This document shows, in pieces, positions 1 to 6,673 of a stretch of DNA of 16,597 nucleotides. Numbering within the stretch: the stretch's first letter is position 1; each line of letters begins with the position of its first letter. The DNA lies in NCBI GenBank assembly GCA_002727485.1, contig PBXE01000014.1, forward strand, positions 8,217-24,813. The letters are read 5' to 3'. A program made the translations under genes and the position numbers. Below the pieces are notes generated by a model. It was not told the DNA's origin, did no database searches, and saw nothing but the letters and a program-made list of their open reading frames with translations. Origin of the DNA: Methanobacteriota archaeon (GTDB lineage Archaea > Thermoplasmatota > Poseidoniia > Poseidoniales > Poseidoniaceae).

Positions 1-1
1 T

Positions 2-1600
2 GAATTAAATGATCAATCTACTGTTACGTCCTTAGCTACAAGAGATGGAGACCAATGGTATGTTGAAATTAGAGTTTCAGATGGAGAAGACACTACTGCA
101 TGGAAAACATCACAAACAGTAACCATTGGTTCTAATCAACCAGTAAATAACAAACCGACAATCATGGCACTTGTTCTCCAACCCTATGAGGCATATACTT
201 CTGATTCGTTATATTTTGACTTTATTTCAACCGATAATGATGGAGATCCAATTGTTGATACAGAAATTCAATGGTACAGAGATGGAGTACTGATGCCTAG
301 TATCACAACTACTACGCTATCTTCTGAGCAAACCAGTAAGTCTGAACAATGGGAGGTGCATGTTCGTATTAACGATGGTACTGATTGGTCAGATTGGGAG
401 ATTAGTTCATCGGTTACTATTTTGAATACCGCACCAGAATTAGATTCTATAAGTTTGGATTTTAGTCAAGCACAAACCTCTCAAAATATAACCTTGAGTC
501 TCTCAATGAGCGATTTAGATGGAGACGCACCAGCCTCGCCAGAAACAAGATGGTATAAGAACGGTCAAGAATTTACATCAATAGAAAACCAGATTACATT
601 ACCTTCTTCCTTAACTTCAAAGGGAGATAATTGGACAGTATTTGTTAATGCCAATGACGGTCAAGATTTAAGCGAGAATGAATTATCTGCATCTGTTCAA
701 ATCATAAATACAATTCCAAATGCGATAGCGGAGTTATCTCATTCTTCACTTGAAGACCTTGTTTTATCTATTACAAATGACGATATAGACGGCGACTTGG
801 TATCCAATGAGATTACATGGTATAGGAATGGTTTCAAAGAAGGTTCTCTAGATGGGCAATCTAGTGTTCCTGCCCAATTACTCGGGCCAGGGCAGGTTTG
901 GTCAGTTGAAGTAATTCCTAACGATGGAGAATCTAATGGCACACTAGTTTCTTCCCAATTAGTTGTTGAAAATCTAGCGCCAAATTCGGTAATAGATTTG
1001 GAAAGTTTAGAATTGTGGGACAATGAAGAGATTGTAGTAACTGGCAAAAATTCGACTGATTTAGACGGATTTATCGATAAATATTCTTGGCAATGGTGGG
1101 ATAATAATGGCAATTCTGGTAGCGGAACTGGTAAGACATTTTCTTTTTCACCGATGGGAGATGTTATGTTAAGATTGATAGTTGAGGATGAGTTTGGCGC
1201 GATAGGTGATAATTCAATTAATTTCCAAACAGAAGCAGGGCCAAAAATCACTCAACTAAAGGCTCAAAGTGATGGCGAACAGGTACAATTAACATGGAAT
1301 TGGGACGGGCCAGATGCAGCCTTTGAAATATTCAGAAATGGGGACTCACTTTCAATCATCAGTGAATATGGATTTACTGACACCCCACTTTTGTCTGGGT
1401 CAACAGATTATACGGTAAAGCCAATTATTGATGGCAAGATAATCAATTCAGGCGCTAGTTCAGTTGAAGGATTCATTGTAGAACCGGTCGAACCAAAATC
1501 GAGCCAAGTTTCGTCTACCGGCGGATTAATCACAGGACTGGTATTTATTCTGATTAGTTTAGGTACTCTTGCAATGGTATTTATTGATAGGAGGGATTGA
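2..1600 (+). CDS. Large Ig-like/PKD/FN3 surface protein, 5'-truncated by window edge
   Basis: The frame is open from base 2 with no stop, so the true start lies left of the window; an internal ATG at 164 falls inside a repeated domain and is not the start. The visible 532 residues form about four Ig/cadherin-like modules of roughly 85-90 residues. Each has a DxDGD loop, a W-Y-(K/R)-(N/D)-G strand and a closing W-x-V-x-(V/I)-x-x-N/D-DG segment. A PKD-like module (about residues 325-405) and a fibronectin-III-like module (about 410-490) follow. The C-terminus is one hydrophobic helix (about 507-528) and a short basic tail, RRD, which fits a protein held in the membrane with its repeats outside. 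Family knowledge suggests adhesion or surface-layer function, but no ligand can be named. It is translationally coupled to the next gene: its TGA directly abuts that ATG. Confidence 0.85.
   Translation, partial: ELNDQSTVTSLATRDGDQWYVEIRVSDGEDTTAWKTSQTVTIGSNQPVNNKPTIMALVLQPYEAYTSDSLYFDFISTDNDGDPIVDTEIQWYRDGVLMPSITTTTLSSEQTSKSEQWEVHVRINDGTDWSDWEISSSVTILNTAPELDSISLDFSQAQTSQNITLSLSMSDLDGDAPASPETRWYKNGQEFTSIENQITLPSSLTSKGDNWTVFVNANDGQDLSENELSASVQIINTIPNAIAELSHSSLEDLVLSITNDDIDGDLVSNEITWYRNGFKEGSLDGQSSVPAQLLGPGQVWSVEVIPNDGESNGTLVSSQLVVENLAPNSVIDLESLELWDNEEIVVTGKNSTDLDGFIDKYSWQWWDNNGNSGSGTGKTFSFSPMGDVMLRLIVEDEFGAIGDNSINFQTEAGPKITQLKAQSDGEQVQLTWNWDGPDAAFEIFRNGDSLSIISEYGFTDTPLLSGSTDYTVKPIIDGKIINSGASSVEGFIVEPVEPKSSQVSSTGGLITGLVFILISLGTLAMVFIDRRD
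1589..1595 (+). promoter_or_regulatory. Shine-Dalgarno site for the CX3CH protein gene
   Basis: AGGAGGG lies five bases before the ATG at 1601 and inside the last codons of the preceding gene. It is a strong match to the archaeal anti-Shine-Dalgarno and supports both the start choice and co-transcription. Confidence 0.75.
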
Positions 1601-2680
1601 ATGTTTAGAAGACTTAGAGTATTGCTAGTATTTTCTTTACTCATATGTGTTAGTAGTTTTTCGCAAGCCAATCCCGGTGGTGTAGGAGATGGTATTTTTG
1701 ATATGCAATGTGGCGGGGCTTGTCATGGAGACTCTTCGTTAAACCAGACATCATCCGCTTTAATTGAATTCGAAATTGAAGGAACTCCCTACCTCGAGCA
1801 ACCGATTTCTATCAACGCTGTCGCTTCAGGATCACAATTGAGTATTTATGATAACATAGGGATGTTTTTGTTAACTGATACAACTGGACATAGTGATACT
1901 CCGAAAGATGCAGGTTGGGAAATTTTATCAGACTCTAATGGCGGAAATAACAATTACTTAGAAGGTAAAATGGATTCTAGCTCGAATAATTTTTCAGTTT
2001 CTTGGACAGTAAAACCTACTGAGTTGACATCAACTACATTTTTTGTGTCTATTCACCATGGTGGTGATGATATTCCTTATTTTGGAATTAGCCAAGGCGT
2101 TGAGATAGAAGTACTCCCAATTCCTGATAATTTACCTAGATTAGCATCTGATTTTATACCTCAAACTAGTAGAGATTTGGGAGAAGAAACAATTATGAAA
2201 ATTGAAACTGAAGACGCATCTAATGTTCTAATTGAATGGAAAATTGAAGGTAGTACAATTTCTACATTGAGTGCAAATTCTTCGGAAAATGGAATTTGGC
2301 AGTTTAATGTTCCAGCATCAAATCAACCTTCTATGTTACAGTGGAGGGCAATTTTAGAAGGCGAGGGGCCATCACAAACTACTCCTTGGTTTACATTAGT
2401 AGCCCAAGAGCCACCATTTGAAGTAGATGAAGCAGCAGTTTACCTCCAATCCTTTGCCTTATTTATTTTCGTAATTGGGATGGTACTAACACTACAAAGC
2501 AAATATTCTAGAGATTTAGTTGTAGAAAAACAATGGGAGCAAACTGATACTGTGATAAATCAAGAATCTGATAATAACCCTCCTCCATTACCTAATGGCC
2601 AATTACCTCCTGGTTGGACTATGGAGCAATGGGAGTGGTACGGGCATGAATATGTCAGTGAACAGGAGGCGGGAGCATGA
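1601..2680 (+). CDS. Secreted, membrane-anchored protein with CX3CH haem-like motif
   Basis: The 359-residue product starts with a signal peptide (basic MFRRLR, hydrophobic core to about residue 20, likely cleavage after SQA at 23). Just after it lies C37-GGA-C41-H42, a CX3CH sequence: one residue longer than the standard haem-c CXXCH, in a setting like the CxxCH seen at the N-terminus of some secreted archaeal and bacterial anchor proteins. A beta-rich, Reeler/choice-of-anchor-like domain follows (about 50-170), then a second beta domain (about 180-270). A transmembrane helix (about 280-300) and a cytoplasmic tail rich in proline and tryptophan follow, ending with a P-P-G-W-T-M-E-Q-W motif near the C-terminus that I recall from Poseidoniales membrane proteins. 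It sits between a surface protein and a multi-pass membrane protein in one operon. Covalent haem is a hypothesis; the cysteines could form a disulphide or bind a metal instead. Confidence 0.75.
   Translation: MFRRLRVLLVFSLLICVSSFSQANPGGVGDGIFDMQCGGACHGDSSLNQTSSALIEFEIEGTPYLEQPISINAVASGSQLSIYDNIGMFLLTDTTGHSDTPKDAGWEILSDSNGGNNNYLEGKMDSSSNNFSVSWTVKPTELTSTTFFVSIHHGGDDIPYFGISQGVEIEVLPIPDNLPRLASDFIPQTSRDLGEETIMKIETEDASNVLIEWKIEGSTISTLSANSSENGIWQFNVPASNQPSMLQWRAILEGEGPSQTTPWFTLVAQEPPFEVDEAAVYLQSFALFIFVIGMVLTLQSKYSRDLVVEKQWEQTDTVINQESDNNPPPLPNGQLPPGWTMEQWEWYGHEYVSEQEAGA
2664..2669 (+). promoter_or_regulatory. Shine-Dalgarno site for the downstream membrane protein
   Basis: AGGAGG lies seven bases before the ATG at 2677, within the end of the preceding coding region, and supports translation of an internal operon gene. 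Confidence 0.75.
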
Positions 2681-3255
2681 TTTCTTCAGCCACATTCCAC
2701 GTAATTACAACAGAATTAGTGGTTGGTTCTTTTGCTATGGCAGGATTGTGTTTCTTACTCCACGCGCTCTGTCGATTTGAGATAATCAAGAATAGTAATT
2801 TAATTCAAGTTACAGATAATGTCGCTCATTTTGCCTTATTCTTTGGAATTTTAGCGACACCTTTCGCAATATTTAGCGGCATTTCAGCGTCTCCAGGTTC
2901 GGGCTTTTCAACGCCTATTTTGGTCAATAAAATGTTTCTATCCATGACAGGCCTAGGTTTAGCACTATCAGCGCTAATAACTAGGTGGAAATTCGGTATG
3001 GGGATTTTACAACAAAGAAAAACAATGCTAATTCAAACCTTTTCAGGGATGTCTGCTAGTGGAATGATGCTACTTACTGCATCTGCAGGTGGTACATTTT
3101 CTCGTGGAGAATCTCTATTGGATTTGTTCAGCCTTCCCTATGAGTCAGTATTACTAATGCCAATAGCGATAAGTTCTCTACTTTTATTATCGGGAATAGT
3201 TTCAACCTTAACGGCTATAATGAGAATGGTCAAAAAATCATCCGTACAACATTGA
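2677..3255 (+). CDS. Multi-pass membrane protein, DUF2231-like (possible b-haem)
   Basis: This 192-residue protein overlaps the preceding stop as ATGA, so translation is coupled. It has about four to five hydrophobic helices (roughly residues 8-31, 48-70, 83-103, 122-140 and 158-184). Histidines lie in or at the ends of the first two helices (H8, H29, H51), the pattern expected of small membrane cytochrome-b-like or DUF2231 proteins. I do not recognise a precise family. With the CX3CH protein immediately upstream, a simple reading is an electron-transfer or haem-related membrane pair, but nothing in the sequence names a donor or acceptor. The last 18 bases, including the stop, overlap the antisense end of the PAC2 gene. 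Confidence 0.75.
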   Translation: MISSATFHVITTELVVGSFAMAGLCFLLHALCRFEIIKNSNLIQVTDNVAHFALFFGILATPFAIFSGISASPGSGFSTPILVNKMFLSMTGLGLALSALITRWKFGMGILQQRKTMLIQTFSGMSASGMMLLTASAGGTFSRGESLLDLFSLPYESVLLMPIAISSLLLLSGIVSTLTAIMRMVKKSSVQH

Positions 3256-4041
3256 GTTTCTAGAATTAGATTCAGGTGTAGGAATGTTTGCCCCCTCCAT
3301 CATAGATTGTAACTGCGCTTCTAGGAATTCAGCCTCTTGAATTAGGGGCTCATGGGGTAAATCAATTGCAGGTAATAAATTATTCAAGTGTTCAATCAAT
3401 GTTGCAGCAGCTCTTGCATCAGGGAATCGAGGGTCAGCTTCAACCATTATCGACATTAAATCTAGGCCACGTCGCCTTGCTTCACCAAGGATAGATGCAT
3501 TAATTCCTTTGATAACTCCTTGTTGTAAAAGGGGAATATTCATGTCTTCCAACATTTTTCTACTCTTGTCATTGGCACCAATTCCGACTATATCGATACC
3601 TTCAGTATCTTCATACTCAATGACAGGTTCTGCGCCATTCAGATTTGCCTTCATACCACTCTTTGCAAATGCATCAATAACTACGCCAGCTACAATTTTT
3701 TGTTCTTTAGACCATTCAAACATAGCCCATACAATATCATGTGCAAGAGCTTCTGGAACAACTAGTTCGCTCATCAATAGTATTACTTGATCACAACCAT
3801 CTATTGTGCATTGAGGCTTTCCGGCATATGCCCTAATCGGCGGAAGTGGAACTCCCTCCTGAACCAATGTCAAGGCTGGCAATCTAGCATCAACTACACC
3901 TCCAATAAATTCTAGTTGCAGATGGTCGATTAGAAAATGAGCAACAACACTAGACACCATTCCAACACTTGGAAAACAGGCAACTACAAGGGCGTTATCG
4001 GTTGAAACTTCCGCATTTATTCGGACACTAGGGCCTTCCAT
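3238..4041 (-). CDS. PAC2-family proteasome assembly chaperone homologue, HbYX tail
   Basis: The 267-residue protein fits the PAC2 / archaeal PbaA-PbaB family. Near the N-terminus is a glycine-containing loop after a hydrophobic strand (CFPSVGMVSSVVAHFLI), then a G-V-V-D-A-R-L-P-A strand. Around residues 170-215 lie LLQQGVIKGINASIL and the strongly conserved E-A-D-P-x-F-P-D-A-R-A-A-A signature. It ends in L-Y-G, a canonical hydrophobic-Tyr-any (HbYX) motif, preceded by an acidic and polar linker. In the family, HbYX tails dock in pockets between 20S alpha subunits, so a cytoplasmic role in 20S assembly or capping is inferred. The second PAC2 gene at 12551 has a different tail. The start ATG at 4041 lies in a CATG that also contains a plus-strand ATG; no clear promoter was found. 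Confidence 0.88.
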   Translation of the reverse strand: MEGPSVRINAEVSTDNALVVACFPSVGMVSSVVAHFLIDHLQLEFIGGVVDARLPALTLVQEGVPLPPIRAYAGKPQCTIDGCDQVILLMSELVVPEALAHDIVWAMFEWSKEQKIVAGVVIDAFAKSGMKANLNGAEPVIEYEDTEGIDIVGIGANDKSRKMLEDMNIPLLQQGVIKGINASILGEARRRGLDLMSIMVEADPRFPDARAAATLIEHLNNLLPAIDLPHEPLIQEAEFLEAQLQSMMEGANIPTPESNSRNSMLYG

Positions 4042-4129
4042 GAGCCCTCTACTTTCTCATCGTGTATCAAGACTTTCATTACTTTGCTCATATCGGTGGT
4101 TTGATGGTGTTAAACTAAAACGGATAATC

Positions 4130-5308
4130 ATGGCTGATGGAGAATCCCCTCAAACAAGGCAACACATGCTTTCACCTTCAGCTTGGAATCGTTATGAGAC
4201 CTGTCCCCGAATGTATTGGCTAAGCAGACAAAAACTGCCTAGAAAAGCAGGAATGGCAGCCTCTTTGGGAACCGCTGTTCACGCATCGATAGAAGATTTA
4301 CTATTGACAGATTATTCACATATTGGAAATGATGAGGATAATTGGTTACCTAAAGAAGGCGAGCGATTGTTAAAAGAAAGATGGGATGAAGAGAAAGAGA
4401 CTTTCATGAATACACCTAGAAGACCGATGTGGAAGGAAGAGAAGTGGAAAGAAGCAAAGAGGCATCAAAAAGGTGGAATAATTATGCTTCTAGACCATAT
4501 TGGTATTCAAGGGTTGGACCATAACAGGATCACAGGTGCTTTATGGCGTAAAGTACAGAAACATGCAATAGCGGTTGAGGGAGAATTGAAAACTAGAAAT
4601 GGACGTTTAATGGGTCGGCTAGATCTACTTCTAGCAGACGTTGACTCTAAAGGAAACATGGTGGGCTGGCTTGTTGCAGATTTGAAAACAGGTAGAACCC
4701 CAGATAAAGAATTGAAATCTGAGGTAAACCGACAATTACGATTATATCGCGATATTTTATTGGATAACAATGAGAACCCACCTCCTGTTAGAACCGAAGG
4801 TTGGTACACTCTAAATTCTTCAAAATGGCCCGCCATCGGCGAGAATGTTTTGGAACAAGCATATCAGGCATGGGAGAAAACACAACCAACAACTATGCCT
4901 ATGGAGCCAACACCTGGGCCCAATTCGTGTGGAGGCTTTTGTGATTGGAAGGCTTGGTGCCCACATTGGTGGAATTGGCGTTTTGAAAATGGCACTCTTC
5001 ACAAAGATGACTTTTCGGATGCTGTTGTTCTTTTACACGACTTTGATTCTAATTCAGGTTCAGCAGTCATTGAGTTATGTGAGCCTTTAGGAAATGGAAT
5101 TAGAGCTATACCTACGGGAGTAAAGAAGTCTGCTAGGTTTGATGGTAGAGGTAAAGAAGCATTACAAGAAGTACTTGATAGTAAACATCAGGGCCCTCTT
5201 TTTCTAGGATCAATTATGACTACTCAGAATACTTGGAGAATTGGACATTGGTGCGATGTTCTTCCATGGAAGCCGATAGCCGATGGTGTCGAATATCACA
5301 AAGAATAG
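4130..5308 (+). CDS. PD-(D/E)XK nuclease with Fe-S cluster cysteines (RecB/AddB/Cas4-like)
   Basis: I start at ATG 4130 (392 residues; MADGESPQ). The upstream in-frame ATG at 4040 is part of the PAC2 start codon palindrome and would add an uncharacteristic, non-conserved-looking leader. The N-terminus has the LSPSAWNRYETCPRMYW motif of PDDEXK_1 nucleases, then G47-T-A-V-H51. The catalytic core is G-R-L-D165 and D184-L-K186, followed by Q202-L-R-L-Y206. Four cysteines fit a 4Fe-4S staple: C25 before the core and C267, C271, C277 after it, as in AddB, Cas4 and Dna2. A further domain of about 110 residues follows, ending near the tryptophan-rich WRIGHWCDVLPWKP. No helicase or Cas genes are nearby, so DNA end processing or repair is more likely than CRISPR adaptation. 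It ends two bases before the convergent exonuclease stop. Confidence 0.85.
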   Translation: MADGESPQTRQHMLSPSAWNRYETCPRMYWLSRQKLPRKAGMAASLGTAVHASIEDLLLTDYSHIGNDEDNWLPKEGERLLKERWDEEKETFMNTPRRPMWKEEKWKEAKRHQKGGIIMLLDHIGIQGLDHNRITGALWRKVQKHAIAVEGELKTRNGRLMGRLDLLLADVDSKGNMVGWLVADLKTGRTPDKELKSEVNRQLRLYRDILLDNNENPPPVRTEGWYTLNSSKWPAIGENVLEQAYQAWEKTQPTTMPMEPTPGPNSCGGFCDWKAWCPHWWNWRFENGTLHKDDFSDAVVLLHDFDSNSGSAVIELCEPLGNGIRAIPTGVKKSARFDGRGKEALQEVLDSKHQGPLFLGSIMTTQNTWRIGHWCDVLPWKPIADGVEYHKE

Positions 5309-5310
5309 AA

Positions 5311-6126
5311 CTATCTAAGATATTTTCTAATTTCTTCCCTTGCCTCTTCATCTTCAATTCCTTTCGGAGATAGTAGCCAAGAGATATACTTCGGATCAAT
5401 TTTTTGAATTTCGGAAATATGTCTTCCTCTATGCCTTCCAAAAGCGAGAACATAGTGACCATCATTGATTCGGATTTTACCCAGAGAATCTAACATCTCT
5501 AAATCTTCTAATCCGCGTCCAAGGTTAGAATCTTCGGTTTTTGAATCTCCATGCACCAACCATCTCTCTAATTCGACTAAGGATTTTCTAAAGTAAGGTG
5601 CATGATCAACAGAAAGCCTCCAAAATAATAGTAATGATGCAGCAGCATCTGCCGCAGCAGTATGCGCATTTTCCAGAGAAATACCATGCTTTACACATAA
5701 CGAACCAAGATTATGCGGCCTTGGTAGTTTAATTCGGCGGACAACTTCCAAAGTGTCCATTACTGCTTTTGGGGTTGGAGGTAATTTGCCCAGTCTTCTA
5801 AACTCATTATTGAGTAAGGGGAGATCAAATTGTCTGACGTTGTGGCCTACGATAACTGAACCTTCAATCAATTCAAAAATTTCATCAGCAAATTTCGAAA
5901 AATCTTCCAAAGACTTGACATCGCTGTCATAGATTCCATGTACTTCACTGGCCTGAATCGGTATCGCTCTACGAGGATTAATTAGAGTCTCATACGAGAT
6001 TTCAACCCCCTCACTAGATGAACCAATCAATGCGATTTGAACGATTTTATCACTATTAGTCGAAATGCCTGTAGTTTCTAAATCAAAGGCCAGTACGCGT
6101 TCACCATCCAGAAAGTCCTGAGCCAT
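5311..6126 (-). CDS. DEDDh 3'-5' exonuclease with ExoX-like C-terminal module
   Basis: I choose ATG 6126 (271 residues) because the DnaQ-like fold begins at once (ERVLAFDLETTG). A TATA-like element near 6164-6178 would also place the 5' end only about 18 bases upstream of it; starts at 6210 or 6234 would lie upstream of that transcript start. All DEDDh residues are visible: D15 and E17 (Exo I), D101 in VGHNVRQFDLPLL (Exo II), and H155 and D160 in the H-x-A-x-x-D (Exo III). After a linker (about 180-215), residues 218-265 carry FGRHRGRHISEIQKIDPKYI and W-L-L, resembling the C-terminal module of exodeoxyribonuclease X and DUF3820-type proteins. The likely role is single-strand 3'-5' DNA trimming in repair; RNA substrates cannot be excluded. 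It converges on the PD-(D/E)XK nuclease gene. Confidence 0.88.
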   Translation of the reverse strand: MAQDFLDGERVLAFDLETTGISTNSDKIVQIALIGSSSEGVEISYETLINPRRAIPIQASEVHGIYDSDVKSLEDFSKFADEIFELIEGSVIVGHNVRQFDLPLLNNEFRRLGKLPPTPKAVMDTLEVVRRIKLPRPHNLGSLCVKHGISLENAHTAAADAAASLLLFWRLSVDHAPYFRKSLVELERWLVHGDSKTEDSNLGRGLEDLEMLDSLGKIRINDGHYVLAFGRHRGRHISEIQKIDPKYISWLLSPKGIEDEEAREEIRKYLR

Positions 6127-6163
6127 AATTAGAGGAACAGTTGCCACTCTTTGAACATCTCTA

Positions 6164-6178
6164 TTCAAATAAATACTA
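6164..6178. promoter_or_regulatory. Shared divergent A/T-rich TATA element
   Basis: The segment TTCAAATAAATACT reads as a TATA box on either strand. Transcripts starting about 26 bases away would begin near 6144 on the minus strand (leader of about 18 to ATG 6126) and near 6197 on the plus strand (leader of about 15 to ATG 6212). One element may serve both genes or two overlapping elements may be present. Confidence 0.45.
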
Positions 6179-6211
6179 AAATTGAAATGAAAATTTCTCC
6201 TAGCAGACATT

Positions 6212-6589
6212 ATGGGATTGTTTGACAAGTTCAAGAAACGTTTTTCTAAATCCGAGGATAATAGTGCGTCCGTCGATGAAGAAGACCCGTTTGAAGATCA
6301 AGATTCTCTCAGGAAATTTCAAGAAAATAATAACAGTATAACCGAAGAAGTAATGGATGTTCTTCTAAGTCAAAATAATGATATTGAAGTCAAACCTTCT
6401 GAACTGGTAATTTCTGAGTATGATGCTGGCGAGGCCGATTTATTAGAACTTGAAAATGAAATATTAGAAGATAATTCGATAAAAAATGTAGTCATCCATG
6501 AATCATTTGATGAAATAGACGAACATCTCGAAGGAGCAAAAATAATCGGAGACATTTCAGAAGAGGTATCCTTTGATTCGGTCGTCTAA
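6212..6589 (+). CDS. Small acidic protein with N-terminal amphipathic basic helix
   Basis: The 125-residue product is not recognised. Residues 1-14 (MGLFDKFKKRFSKS) alternate hydrophobic and lysine/arginine residues, like the membrane-binding amphipathic helix at the start of SepF or FtsY. The rest is very acidic, with clusters such as DEEDPFEDQD and ELENEILEDN. It looks partly disordered, with a possible short folded region near the end (VVIHESFDEIDEHLEGAKIIG). There is no SepF or FtsY core domain, so those names are not justified. A membrane-associated adaptor is an inference. It is transcribed divergently from the exonuclease, apparently alone, with an oligo-T stretch after the stop. Confidence 0.65.
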   Translation: MGLFDKFKKRFSKSEDNSASVDEEDPFEDQDSLRKFQENNNSITEEVMDVLLSQNNDIEVKPSELVISEYDAGEADLLELENEILEDNSIKNVVIHESFDEIDEHLEGAKIIGDISEEVSFDSVV

Positions 6590-6609
6590 TATTGATAAAA
6601 TAAACTAAC

Positions 6610-6616
6610 TTTTTTT
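6610..6616 (+). terminator. Oligo-T terminator after the small acidic protein gene
   Basis: Seven consecutive T residues lie 20 bases after the TAA at 6587-6589, with no strong hairpin before them. This is the usual form of intrinsic archaeal termination. Confidence 0.5.
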
Positions 6617-6621
6617 ACTCC

Positions 6622-6629
6622 AAATATAC
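6622..6629 (+). promoter_or_regulatory. TATA box of the PKD lipoprotein gene
   Basis: AAATATAC lies about 48 bases upstream of ATG 6674. A start about 25 bases downstream would fall near 6650, after the GTG at 6644, which argues for ATG 6674 as the translation start. Confidence 0.5.
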
Positions 6630-6641
6630 ATACTATTAGAA

Positions 6642-6659
6642 GGGTGAAGTATTTCACCC
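6642..6659. promoter_or_regulatory. Inverted repeat over the predicted transcription start
   Basis: GGGTGAA and TTCACCC form a perfect 7-bp inverted repeat with a 4-base spacer (GTAT), centred about 25 bases after the TATA box. It could be a repressor operator or a short 5' hairpin. Confidence 0.4.
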
Positions 6660-6673
6660 CAATTGTGAGGATT

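Noticed and set aside
739..1251. Long minus-strand open frame inside the Ig-like gene
   Set aside because: Its serine- and proline-rich translation has no domain pattern and it lies wholly opposite a well-supported repeat protein.
4040..4129. N-terminal extension of the PD-(D/E)XK nuclease from the ATG at 4040
   Set aside because: The ATG is part of the CATG that also starts the divergent PAC2 gene, and the extra 30 residues look non-coding; the nuclease motif begins soon after ATG 4130.
4130..5308. A Cas4 assignment for the Fe-S nuclease
   Set aside because: No CRISPR repeats or other cas genes are visible, and the protein is about twice the usual Cas4 length.
6127..6234. Longer exonuclease starts at 6210 or 6234
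   Set aside because: They would lie upstream of the likely transcript start and the 6234 one would overlap the divergent acidic-protein gene; the DnaQ fold begins directly after ATG 6126.
6212..6589. A SepF or FtsY assignment based on the N-terminal helix
   Set aside because: Neither the SepF fold nor the FtsY GTPase motifs are present in the rest of the protein.
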